Positions 1-11,784 are shown, counted from the first letter of the stretch. The stretch is 64,000 bases of DNA from Ashinkailepas kermadecensis (GCA_034440615.1 JAOTOM010003135.1:36001-100000); one strand, 5' to 3'. Numbers and translations: made by a program. The notes: generated by a model not told the origin, from the sequence alone.

Positions 1-1350
1 CATCCTCCACTGTAAACTCTGATTTAAACTGCTTGCTCAGCTCCTCAACCATCTCACCATCCTCACTCAATATAGTCCCATTTACTTCCAGTGGACCAAT
101 TGTGCTTGAAACTTTACTTAGCTTGTAGAAACTAAAGAACTTTTTACTGTCCCCATTACAGTTCCTAGCCAAATCCAATTCTTTTGCCCGCCTTGCTGCT
201 CTGGTTTTCTGCTTCACAGCATCTCTAGCTTTTTGATACGACCTTAGATTTACGATATTTGAAGCTTCCTTAAATACTCTAAATGCATCTTTCTTAGCCT
301 TAATTGATCTCCTCAAATCTGGTGTAAGCCATGCTGGCTTTCCTACCCTTCTTTTACGCCTTTGCTTTTGGGGGACATGTCTAATCTGAATTTCCCTCAA
401 GTAAGATTTGAACATTTCCCACATTTCATAGGCATTTAAATAAAAAAATTATTCTTCCCATTTTATGGCACTTAAAGCCACTCTCATGGAGTCAAAGTCT
501 GCCCTGTTAAAATTTGGAATCTTTGCCAAGTTATCCTTGATTGTCCCTGCTATTTGTACCTTAAATCTCACTATGTTATGGTCACTTCTTCCCAGAGATC
601 TCCTACAGTCAAGTCTTGAACTAAATCACTTAAATCTGAGAAGACAAGGTCCAAGAATGAGCCCTGCCTGGTTGGTTCCATTACAAGCTGGTGTAAGAAC
701 AAGTCCTCTTCAAGGCATTTCCTAAACAGTATACATGATGGGGAGCCAACACCAACATTTTCATATCCTTTTAGATTAAAGTCACCAAGAATAAGGCATT
801 TCCTCTGAAAGTTTCTACTGATTTCCTCACAAATCACCTTATCGAGCTCCAGTTGCTGAGAATGTGGCAAGGTTCCTGATCGATACAAAGCTCCAATCCT
901 CAGTTTATTGCTGTTGCCTCTTCCCACAGCAACATCAAGCCAAATGGACTCCACAGACACATTTTTTACCCCATCTGCTACTTTCTGAGAACTGCATAAG
1001 CTATTCACATAGAGCATTACACCACCGCCTTTCACTGCTGGACCCCTATTGCATGAAAACATATTGTATCCCTGGATCTCATAGTCCTGCAAGTTATCCC
1101 CAAAATATCCCTCACTGACCCATGCCTCAGTAATGCAAACAAAATCTGGTTTCTCCTCAGCAACATAACACTTGAACTCATCAAATTTGGATCGAATGCT
1201 CTGAGCATTAAGCATCATACACTTAACAAAAGTTCCATAACCCTCTTTGGCTTTTTCATGTTGAGTAGCTCTATCACCTCTGGATGAGCTACCACTCTGC
1301 CCCCTTGATCTACTGCTACCCCTATTTGCTGACTGTGGGGGTGTTTGCAA
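1..1350 (-). pseudogene. LINE ORF2: EEP endonuclease and pre-RT linker, partial
   Basis: The protein starts near 1350 (MQTPPQSAN) and holds the apurinic-like endonuclease that nicks target DNA. Visible motifs are MLNAQSIRSK (metal-binding Asn), CITEAWV (catalytic Glu), GGGVMLYV, LILGDFNL (Asp and Asn), and SDHNIVRF (terminal Asp-His). SDHNIVRF lies in another frame, so a 1-base shift sits near 590. A TAA interrupts the frame near 450. The linker continues with RVGKPAWLTPDLR and NGDSKKFFSFYKLSKV, the basic segment found before CR1 reverse transcriptase. The rest would lie to the left of the window. Confidence 0.85.
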
Positions 1351-1406
1351 GACTTCTCTCTCTCTATCAGCTACATCCCCCCATGACCTGCCTAGTTTCC
1401 CTGTTT

Positions 1407-1828
1407 CCTAATGAGAGCCTCCTCATACCTATTGCTGAGCAATTCAACTCCTCTATTGCTCAAATGTAACCCATCTAATGCAAACATTTCAGTCCTCCCC
1501 CAGAAATCCCCCCACAAATCCAAGAACCCCACCCCAAGTTCCTTTCAAATTTTGGCCACCCTGGTATTCAGCCCAATGGCCCTCGAGTACCACTCTATGC
1601 TTGCGTTAACCATAGGGAGGATGGATGTTACCATTCCTCGTTTCCTACTCACAGCTAACCTACCTATCAAAGCCCTGTACTCTTGTATTGTTTCCTCTGT
1701 TTTTGCTTTTCCTACATCATTTACATCAACCTGCACAATTACTGTTATGCTCTCTCCACTACCCTTCATCATTCCTTCTATCCTATCACCAACATCCTTT
1801 ACCTGGGCCCCTGGGTAGCAAACACTGA
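1407..1828 (-). pseudogene. LINE ORF1 C-terminal part, SGNH-hydrolase-like
   Basis: The translation begins at CYPGAQVKDVGDRI, a block that matches the start of the esterase domain in CR1-type ORF1 proteins. VDVNDVGK follows, in the place of the usual GTND block with its catalytic Asn. Near the C-terminus is DGLHLSNRGVELL, where D and H would be the catalytic Asp-His pair. A TGA interrupts the frame just after the segment ending in RVAKI, and the natural stop follows GN shortly before ORF2. The SGNH domain is thought to help ORF1 protein associate with membranes or RNA particles. The nucleophile Ser block is missing because the 5' part is absent. Confidence 0.7.
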
Positions 1829-1830
1829 TT

Positions 1831-2205
1831 CGCAGTCGGCAAGGAAAATATGCATTTGGCGTCGGCGTAACATATGAATGCCCTATATGAATGGAGAAAT
1901 TATTGAAATGCCGAAATATTCACTGCGAATCTGAATTCGAATGCAGTTCTGCCGAAATATGTCGCACTTTTACCAAAAAGAATGCTACTGGACCGAAGAT
2001 GGCACTGTTATTTGTGAACTGATTGCTCTATGCCTAACTGTCGAAAATGGATGGGCTTATCTCCGAAATTGATGCATGGGCGGCGAAATTGGACGCAAAA
2101 GGTGTAGATGCTCCCAAGTTAGTGCTTGAAGAGAAGGATAATTATTTCACTGTCGGATACGACTATTGTCCTTATTCTGCATTATAATTTCTGTGCTCGG
2201 ACATA

Positions 2206-2252
<47 letters not shown>

Positions 2253-2571
2253 GTTGTAAATTAATCCATACGTGGCATCGATAGACGTGTAGAGCCATGG
2301 TCTTCGTCTCTGCCACGTTGAGCGGGCGCATTTGTGCTTTCGGCACCTTGCTCGCGGTTATCGTTCAGTTTGTCGGGTGGTGCGCTTTCCTACACCATCG
2401 CCATCATCTGTCGGGTGGTCTCACTGCGTGGCAGTCGCGTGTCTGTGAGGCCATTGTGTGCTACGCCCTTGCGTTGGCGGATTGGTAGCTGATATGAAAC
2501 AGCTGGAACAGTGCAAAGCCGAGTGGAATTAGTTTAAGGTTACTCGAGTCGTAACTAGCCGGGGTGTCCTT
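1831..2571. other. Non-coding stretch with a TA microsatellite
   Basis: No credible gene is visible. A (TA)n run occupies about 2206-2252. Words such as CCGAAAT recur with changed spacing in 1900-2110, which suggests an old decayed repeat. Confidence 0.5.
2206..2252. repeat. (TA)n microsatellite
   Basis: Uninterrupted alternating T and A over roughly 45 bases. Confidence 0.95.
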
Positions 2572-2697
2572 GTTCCAGTGCACGGCCGCGGACGCTTCAG
2601 GAACACCGGACTGCAGTGGCGCCGTGTGGCAAATGTTCCAGTGCACGGCCGCGGACGCTTCAGGAACACCGGACTGCAGTGGCGCCGTGTGGCAAAT
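2572..2697. repeat. 63-bp tandem duplication
   Basis: Two identical 63-bp units start GTTCCAGTGCACGGCCGCGG, the second beginning at 2635. They adjoin the next satellite directly. The lack of differences between units points to a recent duplication. Confidence 0.95.
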
Positions 2698-2706
2698 GCG
2701 ATCAGC

Positions 2707-3389
2707 CGACCGACGCGACGGGACGACAGGCACACGTCTGAACGAGTGATCACACCCGCGACGGTCCCGACCGACGCGACGGGACGACAGGCACACGTCT
2801 GAACGGGTGATCACACACCGCCACGGTCCCGACCGACGCGACGGGACGACAGGCCACTCTGAACGGGTGATCACACACCGCGACGGTCCCGACCGACGCG
2901 ACGGGACGACAGGCACACGTCTGAACGAGTGATCACACACCGCGACGGTCCCGACCGACGCGACGGGACGACAGGCACACGTCTGAACGAGTGATCACAC
3001 ACCGCGACGGTCCCGACCGACGCGACGACGTCTACGTCTGAACGGGTGATCACACACCGCGACGGTCCCGACCGACGCGACGGGACGACAGGCCACGTCT
3101 GAACGGGTGATCACACCCCGACGGCCCCGCCGCGACGGGACGACAGGCACACGTCTGAACGAGTGATCACACCGCGACGGTCCCACACGGCCGAACACGC
3201 GCGGGACGACAGGGTCTGAACGGTGTGCACACGTCTGAACGAGTGATCACACACCGCGACGGTCCCGACCGACGCGACGGGACGACAGGCACACGTCTGA
3301 ACGAGTGATCACACACCGCGACGGTCCCGACCGACGCGACGGGACGACAGGCACACGTCTGAACGAGTGATCACACCCCGCGACGGTCC
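2707..3389. repeat. 62-bp GC-rich satellite, about 11 units
   Basis: The unit contains GACCGACGCGACGGGACGAC followed by AGGCACACGTCTGAACGAGT and GATCACACACCGCGACGGTC. Spacing of the GACCGACGCG word is 62 bp (2769, 2831 and onward), with shortened units near 3010-3200. Open frames on both strands are by-products of the repetition. The array ends in a poly-C tract. Confidence 0.95.
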
Positions 3390-3398
3390 CGTTATCTA

Positions 3399-3416
3399 CC
3401 CCCCCCCCCCCCCCCC
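3399..3416. repeat. Poly-C tract
   Basis: About 18 consecutive C bases next to the 62-bp satellite. Similar C or G runs recur near 14115, 14993, 37187, 37608, 41021 and 52494. Confidence 0.9.
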
Positions 3417-3677
3417 TCCGTGTTTCGTCTTAGGCAACCAACTCACATGTATAGACAAATGGTGTGGCAGAAGAGAAAACGTCCTGACCATTGTGTCCGT
3501 CACACGCGCACACCCAAGACCAGACTCGGCCTTGGATCCATCTCTGTAAGTGTCCGTAAAATGATTGTAAGTTGCCATCAACTCCAGTGCCCTTAGGCTG
3601 AGTTTCTTAAGAACGACTTCGCACTTCGCACACATGACAGCGTTCTTAGAGACTCTAAACGTCCAAACTAAACGTCG

Positions 3678-3990
3678 CACGAAAACGAACAGGATACCAT
3701 CGGGAAGCCCTCAACGAATAGTGCCCCAAAAATGTCGTTATTTTTATTTCGATATTATTTTGAACATCAAAATGGCGCATTGTGAGAAAAACCGATGTGT
3801 TAAAAACATTATATATCTGCCTATTAGGGTAATTTTGGCCGTGCGATGCGACCTTGACACTATTTAGGCCATAAAAACTCGAAGTGAACCTGAAAAACAG
3901 CAGTATCTAAATAGGCTTAGCCCACATAGTACACCTGATCATGACTTTGCCCCAGGCCACAAGACGGAGGTCAAGCTAATTCGATAAAGT
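3678..3990 (+). repeat. Interspersed repeat, copy 1
   Basis: The segment starts with ACGAAAACGAACAGGATACC and later contains TAAATAGGCTTAGCCCAC. The same series of words occurs in reverse complement between about 7600 and 7912, with many substitutions. The pair is an old dispersed family of unknown class. No coding capacity or terminal repeat is visible. Confidence 0.6.
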
Positions 3991-4398
3991 GCTTCTCCTC
4001 ATGCTTCTGCATGCATGCGAATATAAAGATTATACTAGAAAAACAAGAAGATTACGACAATATGAAAATTGATCCAAAATGGGACAAAATTGTCCCTAAC
4101 CTCAGGTCACTGACCTGACCTGAGAAAAACCCGAGATATACGTTTTGGAGACACTGCCAATTTGCACTGATGTACCAGATTCCATTTAAATATCTCGTCA
4201 CGTGTATGAGTCATTGACCCTGAAACATGTTTCAAGGTGGTCCTTTTGACCTGAGCTAGATCAATGACTTCGCATGACCTGATGTTCCAATTTCCACGTC
4301 AGACGCAGAAATGATCAAGGACAAGGTACTGGAAACTTCGCGGCGTTACGCTACGCCGTTTATCCGCTCTCGCTGAAAGACCTTGTGGTGTAAAAAGA
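3991..4398. other. Non-coding stretch rich in AGGTCA/TGACCT words
   Basis: No gene is seen. The segment around 4097-4126 has clustered AGGTCA and TGACCT words in both orientations. It may be part of the interspersed repeat to its left. Confidence 0.4.
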
Positions 4399-4409
4399 CC
4401 CCCACGAGA
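4399..4409. repeat. Target-site duplication of SINE copy A, first half
   Basis: CCCCCACGAGA here is repeated exactly at 4572-4582 on the other side of the SINE. Confidence 0.85.
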
Positions 4410-4571
4410 TGGTGGTTATTGGTTTTACGACACGTCGACCGTTGAGTCATGTAGCGTCGCCAGTCTCTCACGCCGATTGGTCGCGGGCGAAGAGTTGCGA
4501 CAGGTGAGACTCGAACCCACAATCTTTCGATTGTGAGACGGGCAACTTACCCCTAGACTACTCGTCCCCGC
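4410..4571 (-). mobile_element. tRNA-derived SINE (copy A)
   Basis: On the minus strand the element begins GGGGACGAGTAGTCTAGGGG, with an A-box-like TAGTCTAGGGG, then GGGTTCGAGTCTCAC, which fits a B box and T arm. A body with CGCGACCAATCGGCGTGAGA follows. The 3' domain is a hairpin, CGACGC (4459-4454) pairing with GTGTCG (4433-4428), then TAAAACC and AATAACCACC. Direct repeats CCCCCACGAGA at 4399-4409 and 4572-4582 are the 11-bp target-site duplication. The body and hairpin are shared with copy B at 58869, but the tRNA-like heads differ. I do not assign the tRNA isotype. Confidence 0.85.
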
Positions 4572-4582
4572 CCCCCACGAGA

Positions 4583-5844
4583 CGGGGCGGGCTAATCTGG
4601 CCAGGGGCTATGGTCGGCCAGCTGAGCTGTCTGGATAGCTGGCGTGCCTCTTCCAACCCTTTTTTCCCCGCTTCCAAATAGCATGCATTTACCTTGTCCA
4701 AGATGCTATGATTCCGCTTGAAACTTTGCACTGAATTCTGCCCCACCGTAGTGTTGATGTGATGTCTCTCACGCCATGTGAAATATTTTCTTTGATTTCC
4801 TTCCTGGCCACAATGGCACCGTCTTACCACTTCAGGCCACGAACGTTCCTGATCTAGCTTCTACCATTCATGTGATCTCTGATTCTCTGAACGTCTTCCT
4901 GGTCCGCGTCCCACAATCTTCGTAACCGCACTTTGCCTCCCTATTTCGGTTCCTATTTCGGTTTCGGTTTGGGTATATCGGTTCGCAGGAAATTTCTAGA
5001 ACCAATTTTGACTATGTTTCTCCTGGAGGAACATCATTTCACGCTTCGATACCACATACAGCTCAATAAATACGTCTTGCTCTGACACACGAGGCGCTTC
5101 TGGACATGGTAAGTACGATGGCCGAACACGATATCTAGTGGAGGTAAGCGACAACATACCAGAAAAAAATGATCTCACTGTCGTCGATGGTATCAGCATT
5201 CTTCAGGCTAAGCATATTGATTCCGCTACGACCCCGTAATTCACACATATTTCTAACCCTATGGCGCCTTTTGGCACTTTCTGATTCGGGTGCCACGTTT
5301 CTGCTTTACGGACATGTGCTGTCAAATCCGGGACGCGGTTTCATAGTGATGTATAGCTTGCATTCTCTCCGGGTTGGCAGGCACGCTGCCGTTCGGCTAT
5401 CACCCTTTTCACGATGAAACGTATGATGGCTTGTCCGTAGAATGACGTCTGACGGTATTCTCTGGGAAACACGCTTCGAATTGTTCACGCAGAACCGTAG
5501 TCAAAGATGTCACCCGCTCGTCTTATTCGATAGCAGAGCACACGTCCGTAAAGTTGTGACGGGTTGTTCACCTGCTGAACCTATGCACACCTGAGCCGGT
5601 CAGAGGCCAGCGACGAGTGACAGTGAACGGTGGTGGCAAGTGCACACATGACACAGGCTACCATAACATGGTTGCATGGCATGGCATAATTGCTGCGACC
5701 CAAGGGGGAGCCTTTCTTCAAGGGGTTTGATTTGTGCGGCCCAAGGGGAGATGTTTTTCAAGGCGTCTGATAGATGGAACTGGACAGGTTATTACTTTTC
5801 AATATGTGTGAAAACAATGCCAATAATGCCCCCTTGGGCACTGT
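4583..5844. other. Non-coding stretch, no gene recognised
   Basis: Only short accidental open frames are present. None shows a domain, a codon pattern or splice signals I could support. Confidence 0.5.
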
Positions 5845-5894
5845 TACACACACCGTGACACGCACACACACAGACACACACACACACACACACA
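5845..5894. repeat. (CA)n microsatellite
   Basis: Imperfect CA repeat with CG and GA interruptions. The minus-strand open frame across it encodes only CV-type low complexity. Confidence 0.9.
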
Positions 5895-6064
5895 AACTCA
5901 AGTAGAGTGTGATTGGAGGCGTGGCGTGGGAAAACCTTGATCGGAGTGGCCGGTGATGATGAGGTCGACATGAGCGTGACGAGTGCGCAGCTGTTAGCCG
6001 TGTTGTAACCAGGCAGCCCAGCAGTCGGTCACGGACCGAAGGTGTCGGCCGACAGTACACCACA

Positions 6065-6135
6065 CACATAACACCACCGACAGAGGATGTTGTACTCTCC
6101 ACCGACAGAGGATGTAACACCTCCGACAGAGGATG
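6065..6135. repeat. Short tandem repeat with core CCGACAGAGGATGT
   Basis: CCGACAGAGGATGT occurs three times within about 70 bases, with spacers of variable length. Confidence 0.75.
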
Positions 6136-6977
6136 TAACACTCGAGGAACTCGAGGTACAATAGTACTCTCAGGATGTATGCTATTCGTGTAACGTACGC
6201 CTAGCTAACTCAAGGTCCTCGGGACATCAAGAGTCAGTTACCTGTGGAGTTTGCTATTCCTGACAAACATTCCGACGCCTCCGCCTGGTCCACCACTGCG
6301 CTGTTTCGTGACAGTTGGGTGGCCAGCTCGTCAGTTCTCTTTCAGAAACTTGCCAGGCTTCAGAACCGGTCGTCACGTTCACATTGTTCACTGATAAGCA
6401 CAACGCCAGTCGTCGGCGCTGTTCGCCAGGGAAGCTGCATTGGTGAGCAGAGCCGGCGGGAGGAGTAGGGCGTCGGGAAGGCACGCCCAGCACCAGCAGC
6501 CGTTGGCCTCGGGCGACTCATTTGGGACGTGTACTCATATCTGCTCTCCAGCCGGAGCACCTACTTATCACACATTTCCTGTCGCTCTGACCTTGCCCCG
6601 ACCTGCTCCCGATCTCCATCTTGTTTCTCGTATCTGCACACAGCTGTATCTGTGACCTCGCCCCTACATGCTCCATGATCCCCATCTTGTTACTCTGATC
6701 TTGATACAAATGTCTCCTTGACGTCCTTGCAGGGCATGTTTAGCGACTAATTACTGGGTGGGAAGACTGGCAAGAAGGACACCGATACTGAGGAAAGTGG
6801 CACCTATATGAAGCATAATGAAAAATTGAGAGGGTCAGGGGAAACAGTCGCAACGACTGGGTGATAAATCCGAGGGCTGGGTTGGAAATGCCCAAACAGT
6901 TAGCATACTAAGCATGCCCCGCCTCCTTCCCTTGTTATCGTGGCCCAGCCCCAACAATCTCGATCACCTTACTATGC
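6136..6977. other. Non-coding stretch, no gene recognised
   Basis: Several overlapping short frames occur on both strands with no recognisable protein features. Confidence 0.45.
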
Positions 6978-7218
6978 TTCTGTCGTGCCGCCACGTCTCC
7001 CTGATTTATTTTCTGTCGCGTCGCCACGTCTCCCTGATTTCTCTACTGTCGCGTCGCCACGTCTCCCTGATTTCGCTTTTGTCGCGTCGCCACGTTTTCC
7101 TGATTTCGCTTCTGTCGCGTCACCACGTCTTCCTGATTTCTCTTCTGTCGCGTCACCACGTCTCCCTGATTTCGCTTCTGTCGCGTCGCCACGTCTTCCT
7201 GATTTCGCTTCTGTGACG
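6978..7218. repeat. 33-bp minisatellite, about 7-8 units
   Basis: The unit is CTGTCGCGTCGCCACGTCTC plus CCTGATTTCGCTT. Because 33 is a multiple of three, it stays open in several frames and yields an 11-residue repeat (VASPRLPDFAS). The flanks do not extend this into a credible protein, so I read it as non-coding repeat. A repeat-bearing exon cannot be excluded. Confidence 0.9.
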
Positions 7219-7599
7219 TGCCTCAATCACAACACCCACATTTTGTCACGCCGTCTCTTCGATGTCACCCTCTGGCTCCGTCCAATGGCACATCCAGTGG
7301 ACCACGGCCATGCCACGTGTTTTTCGGCCACGGTCCATCCCGTGCAGTCTCGCGGTGACAGCCAAAGAATCCCGTAGCTCATTCCACGCGATCTAGACTG
7401 GGGAAGCTGCGACCAAGTCCTCTTCAAGCATTGCGAACCTATGTCCGGAATGTTTTCAGCGAACATGGGTCAGCTCTGCCAAATGTCCTCGCATCGACTG
7501 CAAAAAAAACGAAATCCACACAGTCCATGTGCACTTTCTTTTGCCAGTTAGTTGGTGACTTGGGTATAAGTTGGCCGGTCTGATCTGATCAGAAGCCTC

Positions 7600-7912
7600 A
7601 TTTTCAATTTACTTGATCTCCGTTAAGTGACCTGAAGGCAGGTCAAGATCAAGTGCGCAAGTGGGTTAGACCTATTTAGTGACTGTTTCTTTTTGTTTGC
7701 TTCAAGCTTGCATCGCTCAAATGTTATCAGAATTGCATTGCAAGGCCTAAACTACCATAATATACCGATATCAAATGTATTTGCAAAGAGTTCAAATTTT
7801 CTCATAAACCGTCATGTTGATTTTCAGATTATTTGAAAAGTAAAAAGGATGCCATTTTCGGGCCCTATTTCTTCATGTCATTCCGATGATACCCTGTTCG
7901 TTTTCGTGTAAT
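7600..7912 (-). repeat. Interspersed repeat, copy 2
   Basis: The reverse complement begins CACGAAAACGAACAGGGTAT and ends with TAAATAGGTCTAACCCAC, matching copy 1 at 3678-3990. Many differences show that the two copies are old. Confidence 0.6.
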
Positions 7913-8757
7913 GCTGATCTTAACTACCCCTCCCATCGCCCCGGAAACGGGGAATGAGTATCTGACAGGAGAGACTGATGGTTAATTTCGCCTAAATTTC
8001 CTTCAAGCATGCATGGTGCATATGAATTCATGATTAGGCCTACACGGTGGCGCAGTGGCTTATCGCATCTCCCTGGATATTGAGTACAGCGAACCGTACT
8101 TGCATAATAAAATCAATTAGGCGTCCGATCGGAACCACACACTTTTGTTTGCTAATTACATCTGCGATATCACGCCTGACCGATCACACCATAATGCAAG
8201 AGGTCAACCCCCACCAAATAAACGGCAAATAAACTTACTGCCGTCGGCAAATAAACTGCGGTCGGCAAATAAACTTTCCACCTGGGCCAGGGAAGGAGCC
8301 TTTCCCGTCACTAACTTCTGAACTACGTAAGCTAGGATAAAAATCTTTTTTTTAATCGTTAGAAAGCCCTTATCACGGAGAGCCGGAAGCATATAAATGT
8401 GCACTTGAGTCGATATTGAGGTCCCAAGGGGTTGTATTAGGTCAATATACGGACGTTGATTTCACCTCTAAAAGCCAATAAATACCCAGTACGTTTTCTT
8501 GGGATTCGAGCTCAAATATCTTCTATATGGCGTCCGAGTAGTATGCATGCCAATTTTGTATATAAATACTACCGGTATGTATGTATATATTGTATGTATA
8601 TACTACCGGTATTAGTAGTTTTCGGTATGGCAGCTAAGGTTCCCACTTGGCTTTACATAGTCAGAAATACCACGACTCTAAATGTTTATCGTTGTGTAGT
8701 CCAGAACCGATTAACTTTTGTCACGCTCTCCGGTACACTACCCCCGGAAGTTTTAGG
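7913..8757. other. Non-coding stretch
   Basis: No gene is seen. GGCAAATAAACT recurs three times in 8220-8275, and TACTACCGGTAT recurs near 8565 and 8600. The segment at 8046 (GTGGCGCAGTGGCTTA) resembles a tRNA A box, but no B box follows at the right distance. Confidence 0.4.
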
Positions 8758-8852
8758 AATCTTACGCATGTGAAACCATCTTGCGCATATGAAATCATCT
8801 TGCGTATGTGAAACCACCTTGCGCATGCGAAAACATCTTACGTATGTGAGAT
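8758..8852. repeat. ~21-bp tandem repeat
   Basis: Units of the type CTTGCGCATATGAAATCAT recur about four times with substitutions. Confidence 0.75.
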
Positions 8853-8916
8853 ATTTCGTATATGCACATTATCCTTGTAAAAGCCATGGAGCTTTATGAA
8901 GCCTCACAGCTCACAA

Positions 8917-10325
8917 TTATACATCCTTGCCAAAGATCCAGGTAAGCCCAGCCCAGATATATCCTTTGCCGAGCCAGTAGTCATTTCCATCCCATGCTAA
9001 GCTTTTCCTAACCGTGTCGAGCACATGTAGCCATCGAACCGTGGGTTGTGCTCGAGCAGTGCCGTGTACCGTGATGATCTCCAGTGCACACTCCCGGATG
9101 GACTGCAGGAGGGCTATGTCGTGTCCCAACACCCTGTACATCAGCCATACGTTGATCACTGCAGAGGCGATCGTCCAGTTGAACAGCGGCCATCGCCACG
9201 TTCTGGATCGAATCCTGATGCGATAGTCGCCGACAAACTGATCGCGCAGGTCCATCACGCCCATGCTTCGGCTGCACACTGCCACTGTGCACGACATGTC
9301 CACAGCCACGCTCTTCCTTGTTTGACGGGACCACCTTGTGACCCTATGGATGGGATCAACGCAGTGTGTGTTGCTGATCATGATGACGGCCTTGTTGTCA
9401 GTCCACCGCATCAGAATCACGTCCTCGGTGCACAGTAATAAGATAGATCCACTCATCATCGTGTTCATCTCAGCTTTTGGCTTCAGGTCACACTTCTTCG
9501 GAATGCGGTTTTCCCTCGCCGTCCCTGTCCCTCATGTCCCGGCAGCAAGCAGCTGGTCGAGGAGAAACAGAGATGTGAACAGGCTGTCAAACGTGACGTG
9601 ATGCCCTCGAGGCAGCTGACACTTCTTCACAAGACCAAGCACCACGTCAGCTCCTTGACCAAACTCCGTGCACGAAAGGTCCGTTCAGACCAACAGTACG
9701 GCTCCACATACACCAGGTAGCCTTCCGTTGCGCAGATACACCACAGCTTGAAGCCAAACCGCACAGGTTTGCCTTTTATCAACTGTTTGGCTCTATGGTG
9801 CCCATAATAAGGCACCGTGCACTCGTAGACTGTTAGGTTCTGCGGCATCACCAGGAGTGTGCTGGACTTGATGATCATCTCAAGCAGAGGCCGGACTTTG
9901 AAGTATGGGTCCGGGCTGTTGCTGCCCGTTTCTGTGTTGCGTACACAGTCCTCTGTTCAGCGAGGAGATCGTCAGACAGGAACAATTGGAGGCGATCTGT
10001 CGGATATTTGATCCCATGCTTGAATATATCCCCTTGGGTGGGGGACATGTTGCTCCGGAGTGCTGACACGCCCTCGCCTAGCCTGCATGCGCTTCTTGCC
10101 CATTTTTTTTCTGGCAGCAGTTTTGGGCGCTTCTTCGGTTTTGTCTTCCTGGCAGACTTGGCTGACGGACCGGATTGTGTTGCCAGGGACAGTGAAGCTA
10201 CAGCATCTTGGGAAACTTCATCGTCATCGTCATTCCATGATGTTGGCAACTCTGCATTTGCGACCAGTAGACTTTGGGGCAGATGATCCGAGTTTGCAGT
10301 AACCTCATCATCAATCGTGTCCGAA
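8917..10325 (-). pseudogene. piggyBac-type transposase, broken
   Basis: Read right to left, an acidic/basic N-terminal region (SWNDDDDEVSQD, then KKRPKLLPEKKW) leads into a DDE_Tnp_1_7 core: YYGHHRAKQLIKGKPVRFG, FDSLFTS, MRWTDNKAV and SMGVMDLRDQ. These correspond to the piggyBac blocks with the three catalytic Asp residues (FDN, WTDNK and GGVDLxDQ), and all three Asp are retained. The copy is dead: there is a frameshift near 9640, a TGA near 9550 in place of a sense codon, and the block expected just after the N-terminal region seems deleted near 9890. I did not identify TTAA-flanked ends or a C-terminal cysteine-rich domain. Confidence 0.85.
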
Positions 10326-10411
10326 TATTTTATGTTTCAGCATCTGGTAGCTCTGCCGGGGGCTAGATGACGGCTATGCACTTTTGCCAGACGGTGCCAA
10401 TGATTCTAGGG

Positions 10412-11465
10412 CAAATGTACGTAGGGACTAATGTACGTTTGACAGATGTACATAAACAAATGTACGTAAGCAAATGTATGTATGCGTAAAAGTACGCATG
10501 TCAGATGTCCATCAGCGCAGATGTACGAAAGCGCAAAAGCAAGCATGGCAAGCGTACGTATGGCAGATATACGTAAGAGCAAATGTACGTATGGCAAAGC
10601 CACTCAAGCAAATGTACGTAAGCGCAAATGCACCTAAGCGCAAATGTATGTAAGCGCGAAAGTACGTACCCGTAAAAGTGCGTACCCGCAAATATACGTA
10701 TGCGCTGTACGTAGGCGCAAATATACGCAAGAGCAAATATTCGCATGTACAAATGTACATAAGCGCAAAAGTACCTGGTCGCAAAAGTACGTAAGCTCAA
10801 AGTACGTAATTGCAGATGTATGTAAGCGCAAATGTACGTATGCGCAAATGTACGTATGCGCAAACGTACACAAGCGCAAATGTACGTAACCGCAAATATA
10901 CGTAAGCGCAAATGTACGTAAACGCAAAAGTATGTGAGCGCTAATGTACAGCATACCAAGTGCAAATGTACGTAAATGGGAACGTACGTAAGAGCAAATG
11001 TGCGTCAATGCAAATGTACGTAAACGAAACGGGCGCATATCAAACGTACGTAAGTGTATGTATGCGTACATTAGCTCATACGTACATTTGCTTTTACATA
11101 CTTTTACATACATACATACTTTTACCTACATTTGCGCTTGGTTACAATTGCAAATACGTACATTTTCGCTTATGTATTTGTGCGCTTGCGTACAATTGCA
11201 CATACGTACTTTAACAGATATGTACATTGCGCGTACGTACATCTGTGCTTACGTACTTTTGCGCTTACGAACATTTTCGAATACGTACATTTGCCACACA
11301 TACACTTGCGCTTACGTACATTTGCCATGCACACATCTGCTTCGACGTACAATTGACATACGTACATCTGCGCTTACGCACATTTGCCTACGTATATTTG
11401 AGTACGTACATCTGCCATACGCACATCTGCATCTACGTACATTTGCTTTACGTACATTTGTCCGG
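10412..11465. repeat. ~16-bp TACGTA satellite with an internal orientation switch
   Basis: From about 10412 to 11065 the unit reads GCGCAAATGTACGTAA on the plus strand. From about 11075 to 11465 the same unit appears in reverse complement (CTTACGTACATTTGCG). The whole array is thus a long imperfect inverted repeat made of short repeats, and each unit has a palindromic GTACGTAC-like core. Long open frames here are artefacts of the repetition. Confidence 0.9.
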
Positions 11466-11784
11466 TTACCGCTGTCAACGCGTTCGTCAGCTGATTCATC
11501 GAGTATATACAAATTTGGTTCACAGTTAGGTTGCAAAAGAAAACGTGATCAGGGCAGAGGAGAGCCATAGGAAGAAAAGACATTGGGCACAATTGCTGGA
11601 AGTAAATATAATCACCCAATTGCCTTCTCCTGGGGGGAGGGGGAGGCGAAGCATCGCATTTGACCAGTTGACTATGTGCTCTTTAGAATTTGTCCAACTA
11701 TGGTTATTTGTGACCTTGTATATACTATGCAAATATACTTTCATTTTCTCCAAGGGAAACGTAGCCAGAACTGATAACTACTGC
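11466..11784. other. Unique non-coding spacer
   Basis: Short stretch between two repeat blocks; no gene or element recognised. Confidence 0.4.

Larger units (their letters stand above)
1..1830 (-). mobile_element. CR1-like non-LTR retrotransposon (LINE), partial and broken
   Basis: Read right to left, the segment carries the end of an ORF1 with an SGNH-hydrolase (esterase) type domain, then an ORF2 that begins with an EEP endonuclease and runs into the linker that precedes reverse transcriptase. This order is known for CR1/L2-group LINEs. The window edge cuts the element before reverse transcriptase. Homology fades near 1830, so the copy is probably 5' truncated. In-frame stops and a frameshift mark it as dead. 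The clade (CR1 versus L2 or Rex) is inferred from layout only. Confidence 0.85.

Noticed and set aside
2700..3390. CRISPR-like array of regular repeats
   Set aside because: The units are contiguous 62-bp tandem repeats without unique spacers, in a eukaryotic context.
6940..7377. 145-codon frame with an 11-residue repeat
   Set aside because: Produced by a 33-bp minisatellite; flanking residues show no domain, and no splice structure is visible.
8046..8110. Possible tRNA-like head GTGGCGCAGTGGCTTA
   Set aside because: No B box at a suitable distance and no target duplication found.
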